Made by a program: the position numbers and the translations under genes. From positions 100,914 to 164,913 of the forward strand of contig NZ_JBHUPT010000019.1 of NCBI RefSeq assembly GCF_049056525.1: DNA of 64,000 nt, in the 5' to 3' direction. Positions 44,858-53,605 of this stretch are shown piece after piece (position 1 is the stretch's first letter; each line of letters starts with the position of its first letter). Under the pieces are notes generated by a model. That model ran no database searches and was not told the DNA's origin. It saw only the letters and a list, made by a program, of their open reading frames with translations. The DNA comes from Leisingera coralii (GTDB lineage Bacteria > Pseudomonadota > Alphaproteobacteria > Rhodobacterales > Rhodobacteraceae).

Positions 44858-44919
44858 AGATGCAGGTGCATTGACATGCAAGGGTGGGCTGCGCATCTTA
44901 TGAAGATGCAACTGCATCT
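44858..44919. promoter_or_regulatory. Paired MarR operators around a promoter
   Basis: AGATGCA-AC-TGCATCT at 44904-44919 is a perfect dyad with a 2-base centre. A near-identical copy AGATGCA-GG-TGCATT lies at 44858-44871. Between them is TTGACA (44871-44876), which can serve as a -35 for the transferase, with weak -10 candidates near 44894-44901. Confidence 0.8.
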
Positions 44920-44932
44920 ATATGAGGTTCCC

Positions 44933-45619
44933 ATGAGCGACTTGCATCTGATCAGCCACCACCTGTGCCCCTATGTGCAGCGCGCGGTGATCGTGCTGAG
45001 CGAGAAAGGCATCCCCCATCGCCGCACCTATGTCGACCTGGCGGACAAGCCGGACTGGTTCCGGGCGCTGTCGCCCCTGGGCCGGGTACCGGTGCTGGAG
45101 ACCGGCGGGCGGGTCTTGTTCGAAAGCCAGGTGATTGCGGAATACCTGGATGAGAGCACACCCGGCTCCCTGCACCCCGCCAATCCGCTGGAACGGGCGC
45201 GGCACCGGGCCTGGATCGAATTCGGCTCGGAGACGCTGGCGGTCATTGGCACACTGTACAATGCGCCGGATGAGGCGGCGTTTGCCGCGGCTGCGGACAC
45301 CCTGCGCCTGCGGCTGAACCGGATCGAGCCGGAAGTGGCGGGGCCGTTCTTTGGCGGAGACAGCTTCCATATGGTGGACGGGGTTTGGGGCACTATCTTC
45401 CGTTATTTCGATACGTTCGATGCCATAGGGGACTTTGGACTGATGCCGGACACTGGGCCTATAACCAAGTGGCGCGCGGCGGTTGCGGCCCGCCCGTCGG
45501 TGCGGCAGGCGCCGCCGGAGGGGTATCCGGCGCGGCTGATGGCCTTTCTAGCAGCGCGGCCATCGCATCTGGGGAGCCTGGCGCGGGCGGCCTGTGGCGG
45601 CGCTGCAAAACCCGGATAA
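44933..45619 (+). CDS. Glutathione S-transferase family protein
   Basis: A 228-residue GST. The thioredoxin-like N-domain has SHHLCPYVQRAVIVLSEKGIPHRRTYVDL, with the CPYVQR active-site start of the omega/zeta-like group, the cis-Pro region GRVPVLETGGRVLFESQVIAEYLDE and a helical C-domain. It probably conjugates or reduces electrophiles with glutathione. ATG 44933 follows GAGG. It is divergent from MarR and flanked by its operators. Confidence 0.9.
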   Translation: MSDLHLISHHLCPYVQRAVIVLSEKGIPHRRTYVDLADKPDWFRALSPLGRVPVLETGGRVLFESQVIAEYLDESTPGSLHPANPLERARHRAWIEFGSETLAVIGTLYNAPDEAAFAAAADTLRLRLNRIEPEVAGPFFGGDSFHMVDGVWGTIFRYFDTFDAIGDFGLMPDTGPITKWRAAVAARPSVRQAPPEGYPARLMAFLAARPSHLGSLARAACGGAAKPG

Positions 45620-45702
45620 CCCTGTTCGAAATGCCACCTTGCCGCAGAACCGCATCCGGCGCATAAAAGCGCTGGATTTGAGACTCAAGCGGGAGACAGC
45701 CC

Positions 45703-46014
45703 ATGCAAGCGCGGATTTACCGGCCAGCACGCAATGCCATGACCTCGGGCATGGCGAAGACGCGGAGGTGGGTCCTGGAGTTTGCGCCGGCCAGCGCCCG
45801 CGAGGTGGATCCGCTGATGGGCTGGACCTCCTCCAGCGATACCCAGAGCCAGGTCAAGCTGCGCTTTGACAGCAAGGAAGCGGCGCTGGAATACGCCAAG
45901 GATCATGGCATCGAGGCGCAGGTGGTCGAGCCCAAACAGCGCAAGGCCAACATCCGCCCGGGCGGCTATGGCGACAATTTCGCCACCAACCGCCGCGGTC
46001 CCTGGACCCACTAA
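45703..46014 (+). CDS. NDUFS4-like complex I accessory subunit
   Basis: A 103-residue protein matching the ETC complex I accessory subunit family: MQARIYRPARNAMTSGMAKTRRWVLEF, PLMGWTSSSDTQSQVKLRFDSKEAALEYAKDHGI and the C-terminal YGDNFATNRRGPWTH. It is the alphaproteobacterial homologue of mitochondrial NDUFS4, which stabilises the NADH-oxidising module. It is encoded away from the nuo operon, as is common. It lies 83 bases after the GST gene. Confidence 0.92.
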   Translation: MQARIYRPARNAMTSGMAKTRRWVLEFAPASAREVDPLMGWTSSSDTQSQVKLRFDSKEAALEYAKDHGIEAQVVEPKQRKANIRPGGYGDNFATNRRGPWTH

Positions 46015-46383
46015 GCCTTTACTGCGAATCCGGTTTGGGCGGTGCTGCAGGCCAAAGCCTGCGCTAAGGTGCTGCCTTCGAACCCGGTCCCTGGCGAAGC
46101 CCCTCCCGGCTGTTGCGCAGGGTGACGTTAATTTGCATAGCCTGCAGCGGACTTGGGGTGGCCCGTCAGAAGACCGGCATGGCAGCGGCGCGCGGGTTCC
46201 TTGCTTGCCTGGCTGAAAGGTGAGGCCGCAACCCGTTGCAGTCCCAGGCCGCGGCATCAGCTGCCGACTGCCATTCAGGGCCTGCCGTTTGTGTCTTAAT
46301 GCGGCGGCGGCGTGCAAACGCGGCGCCTCTCAGGCCGCCGGCTGCCCCTTCACTTTTTCATTCAAGCCGTTAGCGTGCTAGCC
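46015..46383. other. Intergenic region before the MFS gene
   Basis: No gene supported. It follows the complex I subunit stop and should include that gene's terminator and the MFS promoter. Only GC-rich dyads such as GCAGGCCAAAGCCTGC (46050-46065) stand out. Confidence 0.4.
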
Positions 46384-47697
46384 ATGGTCAGACAGCTCCT
46401 CCCCGTTTCCGCGTTGCTCCTTGGCTCAGGCCTTCTGCTGTTTGCGGGCGGCATCCACGGCCTGATCCTGCCCTTGCGCGGCGGTGCCGAGGGTTTTTCC
46501 GCCAATGCGCTCGGCCTGCTGGGCACCGGCTGGGCGTTTGGCTATGTGGCGGGCTGCCTGATCGCGCCGCGGCTGGTGGGGGCGGTGGGGCACATCCGCA
46601 CCTTCGGGGTGATGTGCGCGCTTGCGGCGGTGTCCATTCTTTTGCAGGCCCTGATTGTGCAGGCCTGGGCCTGGATTCCGGTCCGGGCGATCTCGGGCTT
46701 CTGTTTCGCGGGCGCGGCGATGATCGTCGAATCCTGGCTGAACGAACGGGCGCAGCCCAGCACGCGCGGCACGATCTTCGGTGTCTATTCCATGGTGAAC
46801 CTCATCGCGGTCACCGCCGGCCAGATGGTGATCCCGCTGGGCGATGAAACGGGGTTCATGTTCTTTGCCATTGGCGCAATTGTGTACTGCCTGGCGCTGA
46901 TCCCCACCGGGCTGTCGACCTCGGCCTCGCCAGCGCCGCTGACTTCGGTGAAGCTTGATCTTCCGGCCTTGTGGCGCAACTCGCCTGTTGCCGTTGCTGC
47001 GGTGTTCCTGGTCGGCATCTCCAACGCGTCCTTTGCCACGCTGTCCGCGGTTTACGCCGACCGGGTCGGGCTTTCGCTCACCACGATTGCGCTGTTTGCC
47101 AGCCTGCCGGTGCTTGCGGGCGCGCTTGCGCAGGTGCCGATCGGCTTTGCCAGCGACCGCATGGACCGCCGCAAAGTGCTGATCGGGATTGCGGTCGTGG
47201 CCCTAGCAGCGGACCTGGCCTTTTTGCTGCTGATGCCGCAGGAGCGGCTTTTGAACCTGGCCCTGGCGGGCGTGTTCGGGGCTGCGATTTTTGCGATGTA
47301 TCCGGTGATTGTTGCGCACGCGAATGACCATGCTCCGCCGGGTACCTCGATTCAGGTCTCGGGCGGTCTGCTGATGGTCTTCGGGCTGGGCTCGATTGCT
47401 GGGCCGCTGATCGCCGGCCTCGCGATGGCGGAACTGGGGCCGCGCGGCCTGTTCCTGACGACGGTTGTGGCGCATCTTTTGATGATTGGCTTCACAGTCT
47501 GGCGGATCCTGGTCAAGGCGGCGGTGCCGGAAGCAGAGAAAACGGCGTTCCGGATCAATGTTTCGGCCCGTGTGGCAACCCCGGAGACGGCTGCCCTTGC
47601 CGCGGGCCGGAAGGAGGCAAAGCCATTCGACTTGCCGGAGGACGGCGGGGCGGCGGCTGGCGGGGCAAGTACTGCTACGCAACGCCGGCCGGAATGA
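46384..47697 (+). CDS. MFS transporter
   Basis: A 437-residue major-facilitator protein with twelve helices. An N-terminal helix contains GSGLLLFAGGIHGLILPLRGGAEGF, and the motif-A-like loop reads FASDRMDRRKVLIGIAVV between the two halves. The cytosolic tail after residue 385 is Ala/Gly-rich. It resembles the YcaD-like subgroup. Substrate unknown. An upstream ATG at 46312 is in frame but gives a charged leader; 46384 begins the first helix. Confidence 0.88.
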   Translation: MVRQLLPVSALLLGSGLLLFAGGIHGLILPLRGGAEGFSANALGLLGTGWAFGYVAGCLIAPRLVGAVGHIRTFGVMCALAAVSILLQALIVQAWAWIPVRAISGFCFAGAAMIVESWLNERAQPSTRGTIFGVYSMVNLIAVTAGQMVIPLGDETGFMFFAIGAIVYCLALIPTGLSTSASPAPLTSVKLDLPALWRNSPVAVAAVFLVGISNASFATLSAVYADRVGLSLTTIALFASLPVLAGALAQVPIGFASDRMDRRKVLIGIAVVALAADLAFLLLMPQERLLNLALAGVFGAAIFAMYPVIVAHANDHAPPGTSIQVSGGLLMVFGLGSIAGPLIAGLAMAELGPRGLFLTTVVAHLLMIGFTVWRILVKAAVPEAEKTAFRINVSARVATPETAALAAGRKEAKPFDLPEDGGAAAGGASTATQRRPE

Positions 47698-47769
47698 CCC
47701 TGACACCGCCGCTTGCCGGAGCATCCGGTCCTGTTCTAGGGATAAGAGGGCATTCCGGGGGAAAACGTC

Positions 47770-48411
47770 TTGTCTGAAATCGCGTTTCTGCTGAACGGTG
47801 ACGAACCGGGCCGCGCTACCCTTCTCCTTGCGCACGGTGCGGGGGCGGCGATGGACACGCCCTTCATGACCACCATAGCGGAGGCCCTTGCCGCCCGGGG
47901 ACTGCGGGTTGCCCGGTTCGAATTCGCCTATATGGCCGGCCGCCGCAGCGGCGGGCCGAAACGGCCGCCTCCGAAGGTTGAGCTGCTGCAGGACGAATTC
48001 CGCAGTGCTGTCGAGGCGCTCGCATGCAGCGGCCCGCTGTTCCTTGGCGGCAAGTCCATGGGCGGCCGGGTTGCCAGCATGATTGCCGATGATCTCTGGG
48101 GGCAGAAGCGGATCCGCGGGTTGGTCTGCCTCGGGTACCCGTTCCACCCGGCCGGCAAACCCGAAAAGCTCCGGACCGGGCATCTGGCCGGGCTGAAAAC
48201 CCCGGCGCTAATCTGCCAAGGCACCCGCGACCCGTTCGGCACCCGGGAGGAGGCCGCGTCCTATGCCCTGTCTGATACGGTCGCATTCTGCTGGCTGGAC
48301 GACGGCGACCATGATCTGAAACCGCGCAAGAAAGTGACCGGGCTGACGCAAGAGCAGCACTTGCAGTCTGCAGCAGACGAGATTGCCCGCTGGATCAAGG
48401 CAGCGGTTTGA
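47770..48411 (+). CDS. Alpha/beta-hydrolase-fold protein (KANL3/Tex30-like)
   Basis: A 213-residue hydrolase with oxyanion segment LLLAHGAGAAMDTPFM, nucleophile elbow GGKSMGGRVASM, acid region CQGTRDPFGTREE and His in LDDGDHDLKPRK. That is a complete Ser-Asp-His set in the KANL3/Tex30 hydrolase family. Substrate unknown. The start is TTG at 47770, eight bases after GGGGG. The gene lies 72 bases after the MFS gene and ends 33 bases before the convergent LysR gene. Confidence 0.84.
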   Translation: MSEIAFLLNGDEPGRATLLLAHGAGAAMDTPFMTTIAEALAARGLRVARFEFAYMAGRRSGGPKRPPPKVELLQDEFRSAVEALACSGPLFLGGKSMGGRVASMIADDLWGQKRIRGLVCLGYPFHPAGKPEKLRTGHLAGLKTPALICQGTRDPFGTREEAASYALSDTVAFCWLDDGDHDLKPRKKVTGLTQEQHLQSAADEIARWIKAAV

Positions 48412-48444
48412 GCCCCTTGCACTGACACGCTGGTAAGCGCCCTG

Positions 48445-49389
48445 TCACAGCCCGCCAAACAGCGCGGCCTGCTGTTTGCGCATCGCCGAGATCTCTGCCT
48501 GGACCCAGTCCCGCAGGGCCTGGTACCCCTCGGTCGCGGCATTGGCCGGCGTGGTGACCAGCCAATAGCGGGCCCGCGATTTCACCGGCGGGCCGGCGGC
48601 CTCCAGAAAGCCGGCTTCCAGGTCGTGCTCCACCAGCAGGCTGCGCCCCAGCGCAATACCCATGCCGCTGATGGCAGCCTGGATGGCCAGGTCGGCACGG
48701 GCAAAGGCATTGATGGACCGCTCAAACCCGATGTCCCAGCCGCGGCCGGCAAAATAGGCCTGCCAGCTGAACCCGGTGCCGTCGCTTTCGCCGAAGCGGT
48801 CGACCAGCAGGCGCGCTCCGGGCCGCTGGCAATAGTCCTGCAAGGATTGCCGCCCCAGATACCCCGGGCGGCAGACCGGCAGCAGCACGGCCTGCAGCAA
48901 CGGCTCCGAATGCAGGCCCGGATAGGGCCCCAAGCCATAGCGGATCGCGGCCTTGGCCTCGCCCGCGTGCAGGTCGGCCAGCCGGTCATCGACGTCCACC
49001 AGCAGATCCAGCCCGCTGTCCTGCGCGCGCTGCAGGGCGGGCACGATCCATTTCATTGCCACGGACGACGATACCGACAGCCGCAGGCTGCGGCTGGTCT
49101 TGAGGTCCTGCAGCCGGGTGAGCGCGGCTTTCCAGACCCCGCCGCTTTGCTGCGCCGCCTCACAGACGATGCGCCCGGCCTCCGTCGGTGTGATCCGGCG
49201 GGTGGTGCGGTCGAACAGCGGTACCCCAAGGGCCTCCTCCAGTGCCTTGATCCGGTGGCTGACCGCGGATTGCTCAACCCCCAGCCGCTCTGCGGCCCGG
49301 GTGAAGTTCTGTTCTTCTGCAATGGCCTCCAGCAAGGGGGCGCTCTGCAGCAGTTTTGGGAGAAGGCTGTCAGCATGTTTCATGAACAT
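48445..49389 (-). CDS. LysR-family regulator (GcvA-like)
   Basis: A 314-residue LysR regulator: wHTH LLEAIAEEQNFTRAAERLGVEQSAVSHRIKALEEALGVPLFDRTTRRI near residues 19-65, then the substrate-binding-like effector domain, with a GcvA-type look (SVAMKWIVPALQRAQDSGLDLLVDVDD). Two in-frame ATGs (49389, 49383) are close; the first overlaps TTTCATGAAC of the intergenic dyad. It is divergent from the PhzF-like gene and probably controls it. Confidence 0.92.
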   Translation of the reverse strand: MFMKHADSLLPKLLQSAPLLEAIAEEQNFTRAAERLGVEQSAVSHRIKALEEALGVPLFDRTTRRITPTEAGRIVCEAAQQSGGVWKAALTRLQDLKTSRSLRLSVSSSVAMKWIVPALQRAQDSGLDLLVDVDDRLADLHAGEAKAAIRYGLGPYPGLHSEPLLQAVLLPVCRPGYLGRQSLQDYCQRPGARLLVDRFGESDGTGFSWQAYFAGRGWDIGFERSINAFARADLAIQAAISGMGIALGRSLLVEHDLEAGFLEAAGPPVKSRARYWLVTTPANAATEGYQALRDWVQAEISAMRKQQAALFGGL

Positions 49390-49453
49390 GGATCATAGTT
49401 ATATCAGTATATCTGCAGCAAGCCTCGCGTCATGCTGACTATAGTTCATGAAA
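49378..49453. promoter_or_regulatory. LysR/PhzF intergenic palindromes
   Basis: TTTCATGAAC (49378-49387) and GTTCATGAAA (49444-49453) are inverted copies; each also contains the self-palindrome TTCATGAA. They bracket the AT-rich gap between the LysR start and the PhzF ribosome-binding site, and so are candidate LysR-binding half-sites. Confidence 0.55.
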
Positions 49454-49466
49454 AGGAGTTCGCAGC

Positions 49467-50480
49467 ATGACCCGGAGCACCACATCTGTCACCGCCCGCA
49501 TCGTCAACGGGTTTGTCACCCTTCGCGACACCGGCGACCCGGAACTGCTGGACGCCGGCCGCGACGGGCTGAGCGATGCGGACCTGTCGCGGGTCAGTCA
49601 TGGAGGTGGCGGGCATGTGCAGGCAACCGGCGGCAATCCGGCCGGTGTTGTGCTGGATGCCGATGGCCTCAGCGACGTGCAGATGCTTGAGATTGCTCGA
49701 AAGGTTGGCCTGTCGGAGACAGCCTTTGTCTCTCGTTCCAAGACCGAAGGGTTCAAGCTGGACTTCTTCACTCCAACCCGGCGCATCGCCCATTGCGGCC
49801 ACGCGACCATCGCAACCTTCAGCTATCTTGCCGAACTCGGCCGGGTGGGGGAGGGTGAAACCTCCAAGGAAACCGTCGATGGGCCGCGCAAGATCATCAT
49901 CCGGGACGGTGCGGCCTTTATGGAGCAGCTGGCGCCGCGCTATGAGGCGGCCTCCGATTGGGCGGACCGCGGTGTCCGGCACGAGGACGTGCTGGCCGCG
50001 CTTGGCCTGGACGAGGACAGCCTGGATCCGCGGTTTGCGCCGGTGCTTGCAAATACCGGCAACAGTTTTGTTCTGGTTGCGGTCAGGGACGCTGCAGCGC
50101 TGGCGGCCATCCAGCCCCGGCAGCTGCAGATAGAGGCCATCAGCGAGGCGCTGGACCTTATCGGGTTCTATGTCTTTACAATTGATCCCGCCGCAACTTC
50201 CGCCGATGCCACGGCGCGCATGTTCGCGCCGCGCTATGGCATTGCTGAGGAGTCGGCAACCGGCATGGCCGCCGGGCCGCTGGCCTGCGCTCTTTATGAC
50301 CTTCTTGGCCTCCGCAAACCCAGGCTGCTGATCGAACAGGGCCACTGCATGGTGCCGGCGTCGCCCAGTGAAATCACCGTTGAGCTGGATCTGGAGGCAG
50401 GACGGATCACCGGCCTGATGGCAGGAGGGTTTGGCGCTGTGATGAAGGAAATGGAGATCGGTCTGCAGGACCGGGGTTGA
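49467..50480 (+). CDS. PhzF-family isomerase-like protein
   Basis: A 337-residue protein of the PhzF/diaminopimelate-epimerase fold. Features: GGNPAGVVLDADGLSDVQML, the acidic catalytic residue in GLSETAFV, FTPTRRIAHCGHATIATF, and the second-lobe EESATGMAAGPLACALYDL. PhzF relatives are isomerases; no phenazine genes are present, so the natural reaction is unknown. A Gly/His-rich insertion (SHGGGGHVQATGGNPAG) precedes the first block. AAGGAG supports ATG 49467. Probably controlled by the divergent LysR. Confidence 0.87.
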   Translation: MTRSTTSVTARIVNGFVTLRDTGDPELLDAGRDGLSDADLSRVSHGGGGHVQATGGNPAGVVLDADGLSDVQMLEIARKVGLSETAFVSRSKTEGFKLDFFTPTRRIAHCGHATIATFSYLAELGRVGEGETSKETVDGPRKIIIRDGAAFMEQLAPRYEAASDWADRGVRHEDVLAALGLDEDSLDPRFAPVLANTGNSFVLVAVRDAAALAAIQPRQLQIEAISEALDLIGFYVFTIDPAATSADATARMFAPRYGIAEESATGMAAGPLACALYDLLGLRKPRLLIEQGHCMVPASPSEITVELDLEAGRITGLMAGGFGAVMKEMEIGLQDRG

Positions 50481-50676
50481 GGCCCCAGGGGATGCCCCTC
50501 AGCTATGACGCGCTGGTTTCTCGGGACCGTTGCCCCGCGCAGCGGTCCGGTTCCAAAGCGGCTAAGCGGTGAGGAATTTTCTTTCCCTGATAGTGACTGC
50601 GCAGTAGGGTTCGTGCCAGGCTGGTGCGGACTGCGCCGGATGCCCCCGATGATCTCTGGCAAAATGTTGAGGCAAA

Positions 50677-51201
50677 ATGGCGAATGTAGAGCACCGCAGC
50701 AGCCCGGCCGGCGCCGGCACACCTGCCTCCGGTTTCGAAATCTGCCCGGCAAGCCCGGCAGAGCCGGAGGCCGCCGCGATGATCCGGCGGCATCTTTCGC
50801 AAATGGCGGCGCAGTCGCCCGAGGAGAGCTGTCATGCGCTGGACGGCAGCGGACTGGAAGGGCCGGAAGTGCAGTTCTTCCTGTTGCGCCAGGGCGGCAG
50901 GGCCATTGCCATGGGAGCGCTGAAAACATTGGGCGGTGGCGCGCGCGAGCTGAAATCGATGCATACCTTGGCAGAAGCCCGCGGCAGCGGGGCAGGGCGG
51001 GCGATGCTGGATTTCCTGCTGGCGCTGGCCCGCCGCGAAAACGCCTCTGGCATTTATCTGGAAACCGGGTCCACGGATGATTTCCTGCCGTCGCGCAATC
51101 TGTATGAATCCTTGGGCTTTGTGCAATGCGGGCCGTTTGCGGACTACGGCGAGGACCCCTGGTCCGTCTTTATGCACCTGGACCTGCGCGCCGCGGCTTG
51201 A
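50677..51201 (+). CDS. GNAT N-acetyltransferase
   Basis: A 174-residue acetyltransferase. After a Pro/Ala-rich lead (about 30 residues) come FLLRQGGRAIAMGALKTLGGGARELKSMHTLAEARGSGAGRAMLDFLLALARRENASGIYLETG and the C-terminal YESLGFVQCGPFADY. The acetyl-CoA loop is EARGSGAGRAM. Acceptor unknown. It precedes tRNA-Arg on the same strand by 35 bases. Confidence 0.84.
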   Translation: MANVEHRSSPAGAGTPASGFEICPASPAEPEAAAMIRRHLSQMAAQSPEESCHALDGSGLEGPEVQFFLLRQGGRAIAMGALKTLGGGARELKSMHTLAEARGSGAGRAMLDFLLALARRENASGIYLETGSTDDFLPSRNLYESLGFVQCGPFADYGEDPWSVFMHLDLRAAA

Positions 51202-51236
51202 CCCCCGGCCCGAGCCTGTCATAACTGGCGCCACGC

Positions 51237-51313
51237 GGTCCCTTAGCTCAACTGGATAGAGCAGCTGACTTCTAATCAGCAGGTTGAGGGTTCGAGTCCT
51301 TCAGGGATCGCCA
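51237..51313 (+). tRNA. tRNA-Arg(UCU)
   Basis: Full cloverleaf: acceptor GGTCCCT/AGGGATC, D-arm GCTC/GAGC, anticodon arm GCTGA-CTTCTAA-TCAGC with anticodon TCT, T-arm GAGGG-TTCGAGT-CCTTC, discriminator G and an encoded CCA at 51311-51313. Confidence 0.96.
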
Positions 51314-51751
51314 TTTCTTGTCATATATCTTCAGCCTCTTGCGCTTTGTTTGCGGGGGCACGGCAAAGAGTTGCGCGAAGTTCGTCGCCTCTGGCCTGAG
51401 TGCGTCTAACTGGCGCTTTGTGGTCCTGAAGGTTCGGCATGGCAGTGCGGTTGTTCCCAGCCGGGCAAAATGCCTGCCTCTAGCAGCAGCCTTGACCGAC
51501 CATTTAGCCAGTATTGGGCGCGTCTGGTATGTGTCCCAAAATTTCACATTTTGAACAACGGAGGCAGAAATAGCCGGCGCGTGAAGGCCCGGCAGTGCTG
51601 TCTGGCAGTGTCGAAAGGCTGATTGGCGAAGTTTTCAGTTTCAGTTTCTTAAATTATTTTCAACATTCGCTTTTCAGGATGAGAAGCCGGTTCTAGTCTG
51701 CGGGTGACGGCCTCAAGGACATGCCAAAATAACAAAAAACACGGACGCCAT
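51314..51751. other. tRNA-distal non-coding region
   Basis: No convincing gene. The only long frames run antisense through the tRNA and have low-complexity basic products. Composition is AT-richer near 51540-51750. No repeat of the tRNA 3' end was seen, so no attachment-site duplication is supported inside the window. Confidence 0.5.
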
Positions 51752-53605
51752 ATGACAGAGCAGCGTGTCACTCGAAGATATCTCCGGCTGCGCAGCGGCA
51801 TCGCCCTGGCGATCCTGCTGTTGGCCGCAGTGGCCGCCTTTTGCGTTACCCTCACAGGGCACAGCAGTGTGGAACGGCGGGCGGAAAACACCAGGGTGCT
51901 GGACAAGATCCTGGTCTCTCTGGCTGAGCTGTCGCTGGCGTTTGATGAATTGAAGGACGATCCGGACAGCCAGAAGGCGCTGATTGCGCGCGGGCGCATC
52001 CGGCGCAGCGCCGGGCCCGCAGCTGACTCGCTTGCCGCACTCACCGGCCCTGGTGCGCTGGCGGCATTTTCCCCGCAAGCGCAGGAGGTCCTGTCCCAGC
52101 CAACGCTGAACCCGGTTTCCGAACTCGAGGACATCATTTTTTTGGCCGGAGTTCTGACAGCCCCCGAGGGTAACCGGCCAGCCGCTGCCGATGCCAAGGC
52201 CGCGGCCCTGGCATCCAATCTGTCCCGGCGGCTGCTGCCGGTGCTGATGGAGGCGAAGGAGGACGAGGTCCGGACCGGCCGGATCGCTGCGGAAACGCAG
52301 CTGATCTATGCGCTGGCGGCTGTGCTGATCGGGGCCATAGGCGTCTTTGTCGCCGCACGGTTTGTGCATATGCCGATGGAGCGCTTCATCATCAGCGCGC
52401 AGTCGGAAATCGAGGCGAGCCGCCGCAAGGCGGAGGCCGCGTCAGAGGCGAAGTCAGTGTTTCTGGCGACGATGAGCCACGAGATCCGCACCCCGCTGAA
52501 CGGCGTGCTGGGCTTGGCGGAACTGCTGAACGATAGCGAGCTTGATGACAAGCAGCGCCACATGGTCCGCATGATGATCATCAGCGGCAATTCCCTGCTG
52601 AGCATCATCAACGACGTTCTGGACCTGTCCAAGGCCGAGGCCGGCAAGCTGGAAATGGAGGCCGAGGCCTTCAATGTCCGGGCGCTGTGCCTGGAGGTCA
52701 TTGACTTGTTCTCCGCACGGGCCCAGAGCGCGAATATAGACCTGCAACTGCGGGAAAGCACCGGGGTGAGCAATTGGCATGTGCTGGGATACGGCACCGC
52801 GGTGCGTCAGATTGTTGTCAACCTCATCAGCAACGCGTTGAAATTCACCGAGAACGGTTCGGTCGACGTCAATCTGCAGGAATTGCCGTCAGCGCACGAC
52901 GGCACACGGGTGATCCGGATTTCCGTCAAAGACACCGGAATCGGGGTTCCGCCGGAAGCCCAGCAGCGGATCTTTGAGCAATTCGCGCAAGCCGATGCGA
53001 CCACGACCACGCGGTTCGGCGGAACCGGGCTGGGCCTTGCCATTGTCAATAACCTCACCGAGGCGATCAGCGGCACCATTTCACTGCAAAGCGCGGAGGG
53101 GGAAGGGTCCGAATTCACCGTGGAGTTCCCGGTCGAAGACGTTCCGCCCCCCGCGGAGGTGCCTCAGCCCGGACCGGTCGCGGCCATCTTCAGCAAAAAG
53201 GTCCTTGTCGCTGACGACAACCGGGTCAACCAGATGGTCGCGGGCAAGATGCTGGAGCGGTTGGGGTGTACCGTCATGACCGCAGGCGACGGTGTTGAAG
53301 CTGTCGGGCTGGCGCGCAGCTGGGGCCCCGATCTGGTGCTGATGGATGTGCGGATGCCTGAAATGGACGGGCTCGATGCCACCCGGGCGATCCGGGCGAA
53401 GGAGCGGGAGCTGGGCCTGCCGCCGGTGCCGGTCATCGGCTTGTCAGCCAATGCGATGAGCGAGCAGCGTTCCGAAGGCCTGGCTGCGGGGATGAATGAT
53501 TACCTCGCGAAGCCGGTCAACAAAGCGGCGCTTGCCGCCGCCTTGACCCGTCTGTGGCCAGAAGAGGCCGGCAAAACAATTGAAGGAAGTTCGAAATGCG
53601 CCTGA
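51752..53605 (+). CDS. Hybrid sensor histidine kinase/response regulator
   Basis: A 617-residue membrane sensor: TM1 about 14-36, periplasmic domain to about 175, TM2 ETQLIYALAAVLIGAIGVFVAARFV. Then HisKA with His243 in ATMSHEIRTPLNGVLG, and HATPase with N box NLISNALKFTENG, DTGIGVP and FGGTGLGLAIV. Last is a receiver domain with DDN (ADDNRVNQMVAG) and Asp532 in LMDVRMPEMDG. It should phosphorylate itself and relay to a separate Hpt or regulator. Its last ten bases overlap the start of a PotF-like binding-protein gene, so the two are translationally coupled and probably form one signal pathway. Confidence 0.93.
   Translation: MTEQRVTRRYLRLRSGIALAILLLAAVAAFCVTLTGHSSVERRAENTRVLDKILVSLAELSLAFDELKDDPDSQKALIARGRIRRSAGPAADSLAALTGPGALAAFSPQAQEVLSQPTLNPVSELEDIIFLAGVLTAPEGNRPAAADAKAAALASNLSRRLLPVLMEAKEDEVRTGRIAAETQLIYALAAVLIGAIGVFVAARFVHMPMERFIISAQSEIEASRRKAEAASEAKSVFLATMSHEIRTPLNGVLGLAELLNDSELDDKQRHMVRMMIISGNSLLSIINDVLDLSKAEAGKLEMEAEAFNVRALCLEVIDLFSARAQSANIDLQLRESTGVSNWHVLGYGTAVRQIVVNLISNALKFTENGSVDVNLQELPSAHDGTRVIRISVKDTGIGVPPEAQQRIFEQFAQADATTTTRFGGTGLGLAIVNNLTEAISGTISLQSAEGEGSEFTVEFPVEDVPPPAEVPQPGPVAAIFSKKVLVADDNRVNQMVAGKMLERLGCTVMTAGDGVEAVGLARSWGPDLVLMDVRMPEMDGLDATRAIRAKERELGLPPVPVIGLSANAMSEQRSEGLAAGMNDYLAKPVNKAALAAALTRLWPEEAGKTIEGSSKCA

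Noticed and set aside
49467..50480. Phenazine biosynthesis cluster suggested by PhzF
   Set aside because: No other phz gene is present; PhzF-like proteins are common without phenazine production.
51272..51547. 91-codon antisense frame crossing tRNA-Arg
   Set aside because: It starts downstream and reads through the tRNA; the product is basic low complexity. I also looked for an integrase or a repeated tRNA end marking an island and saw none.
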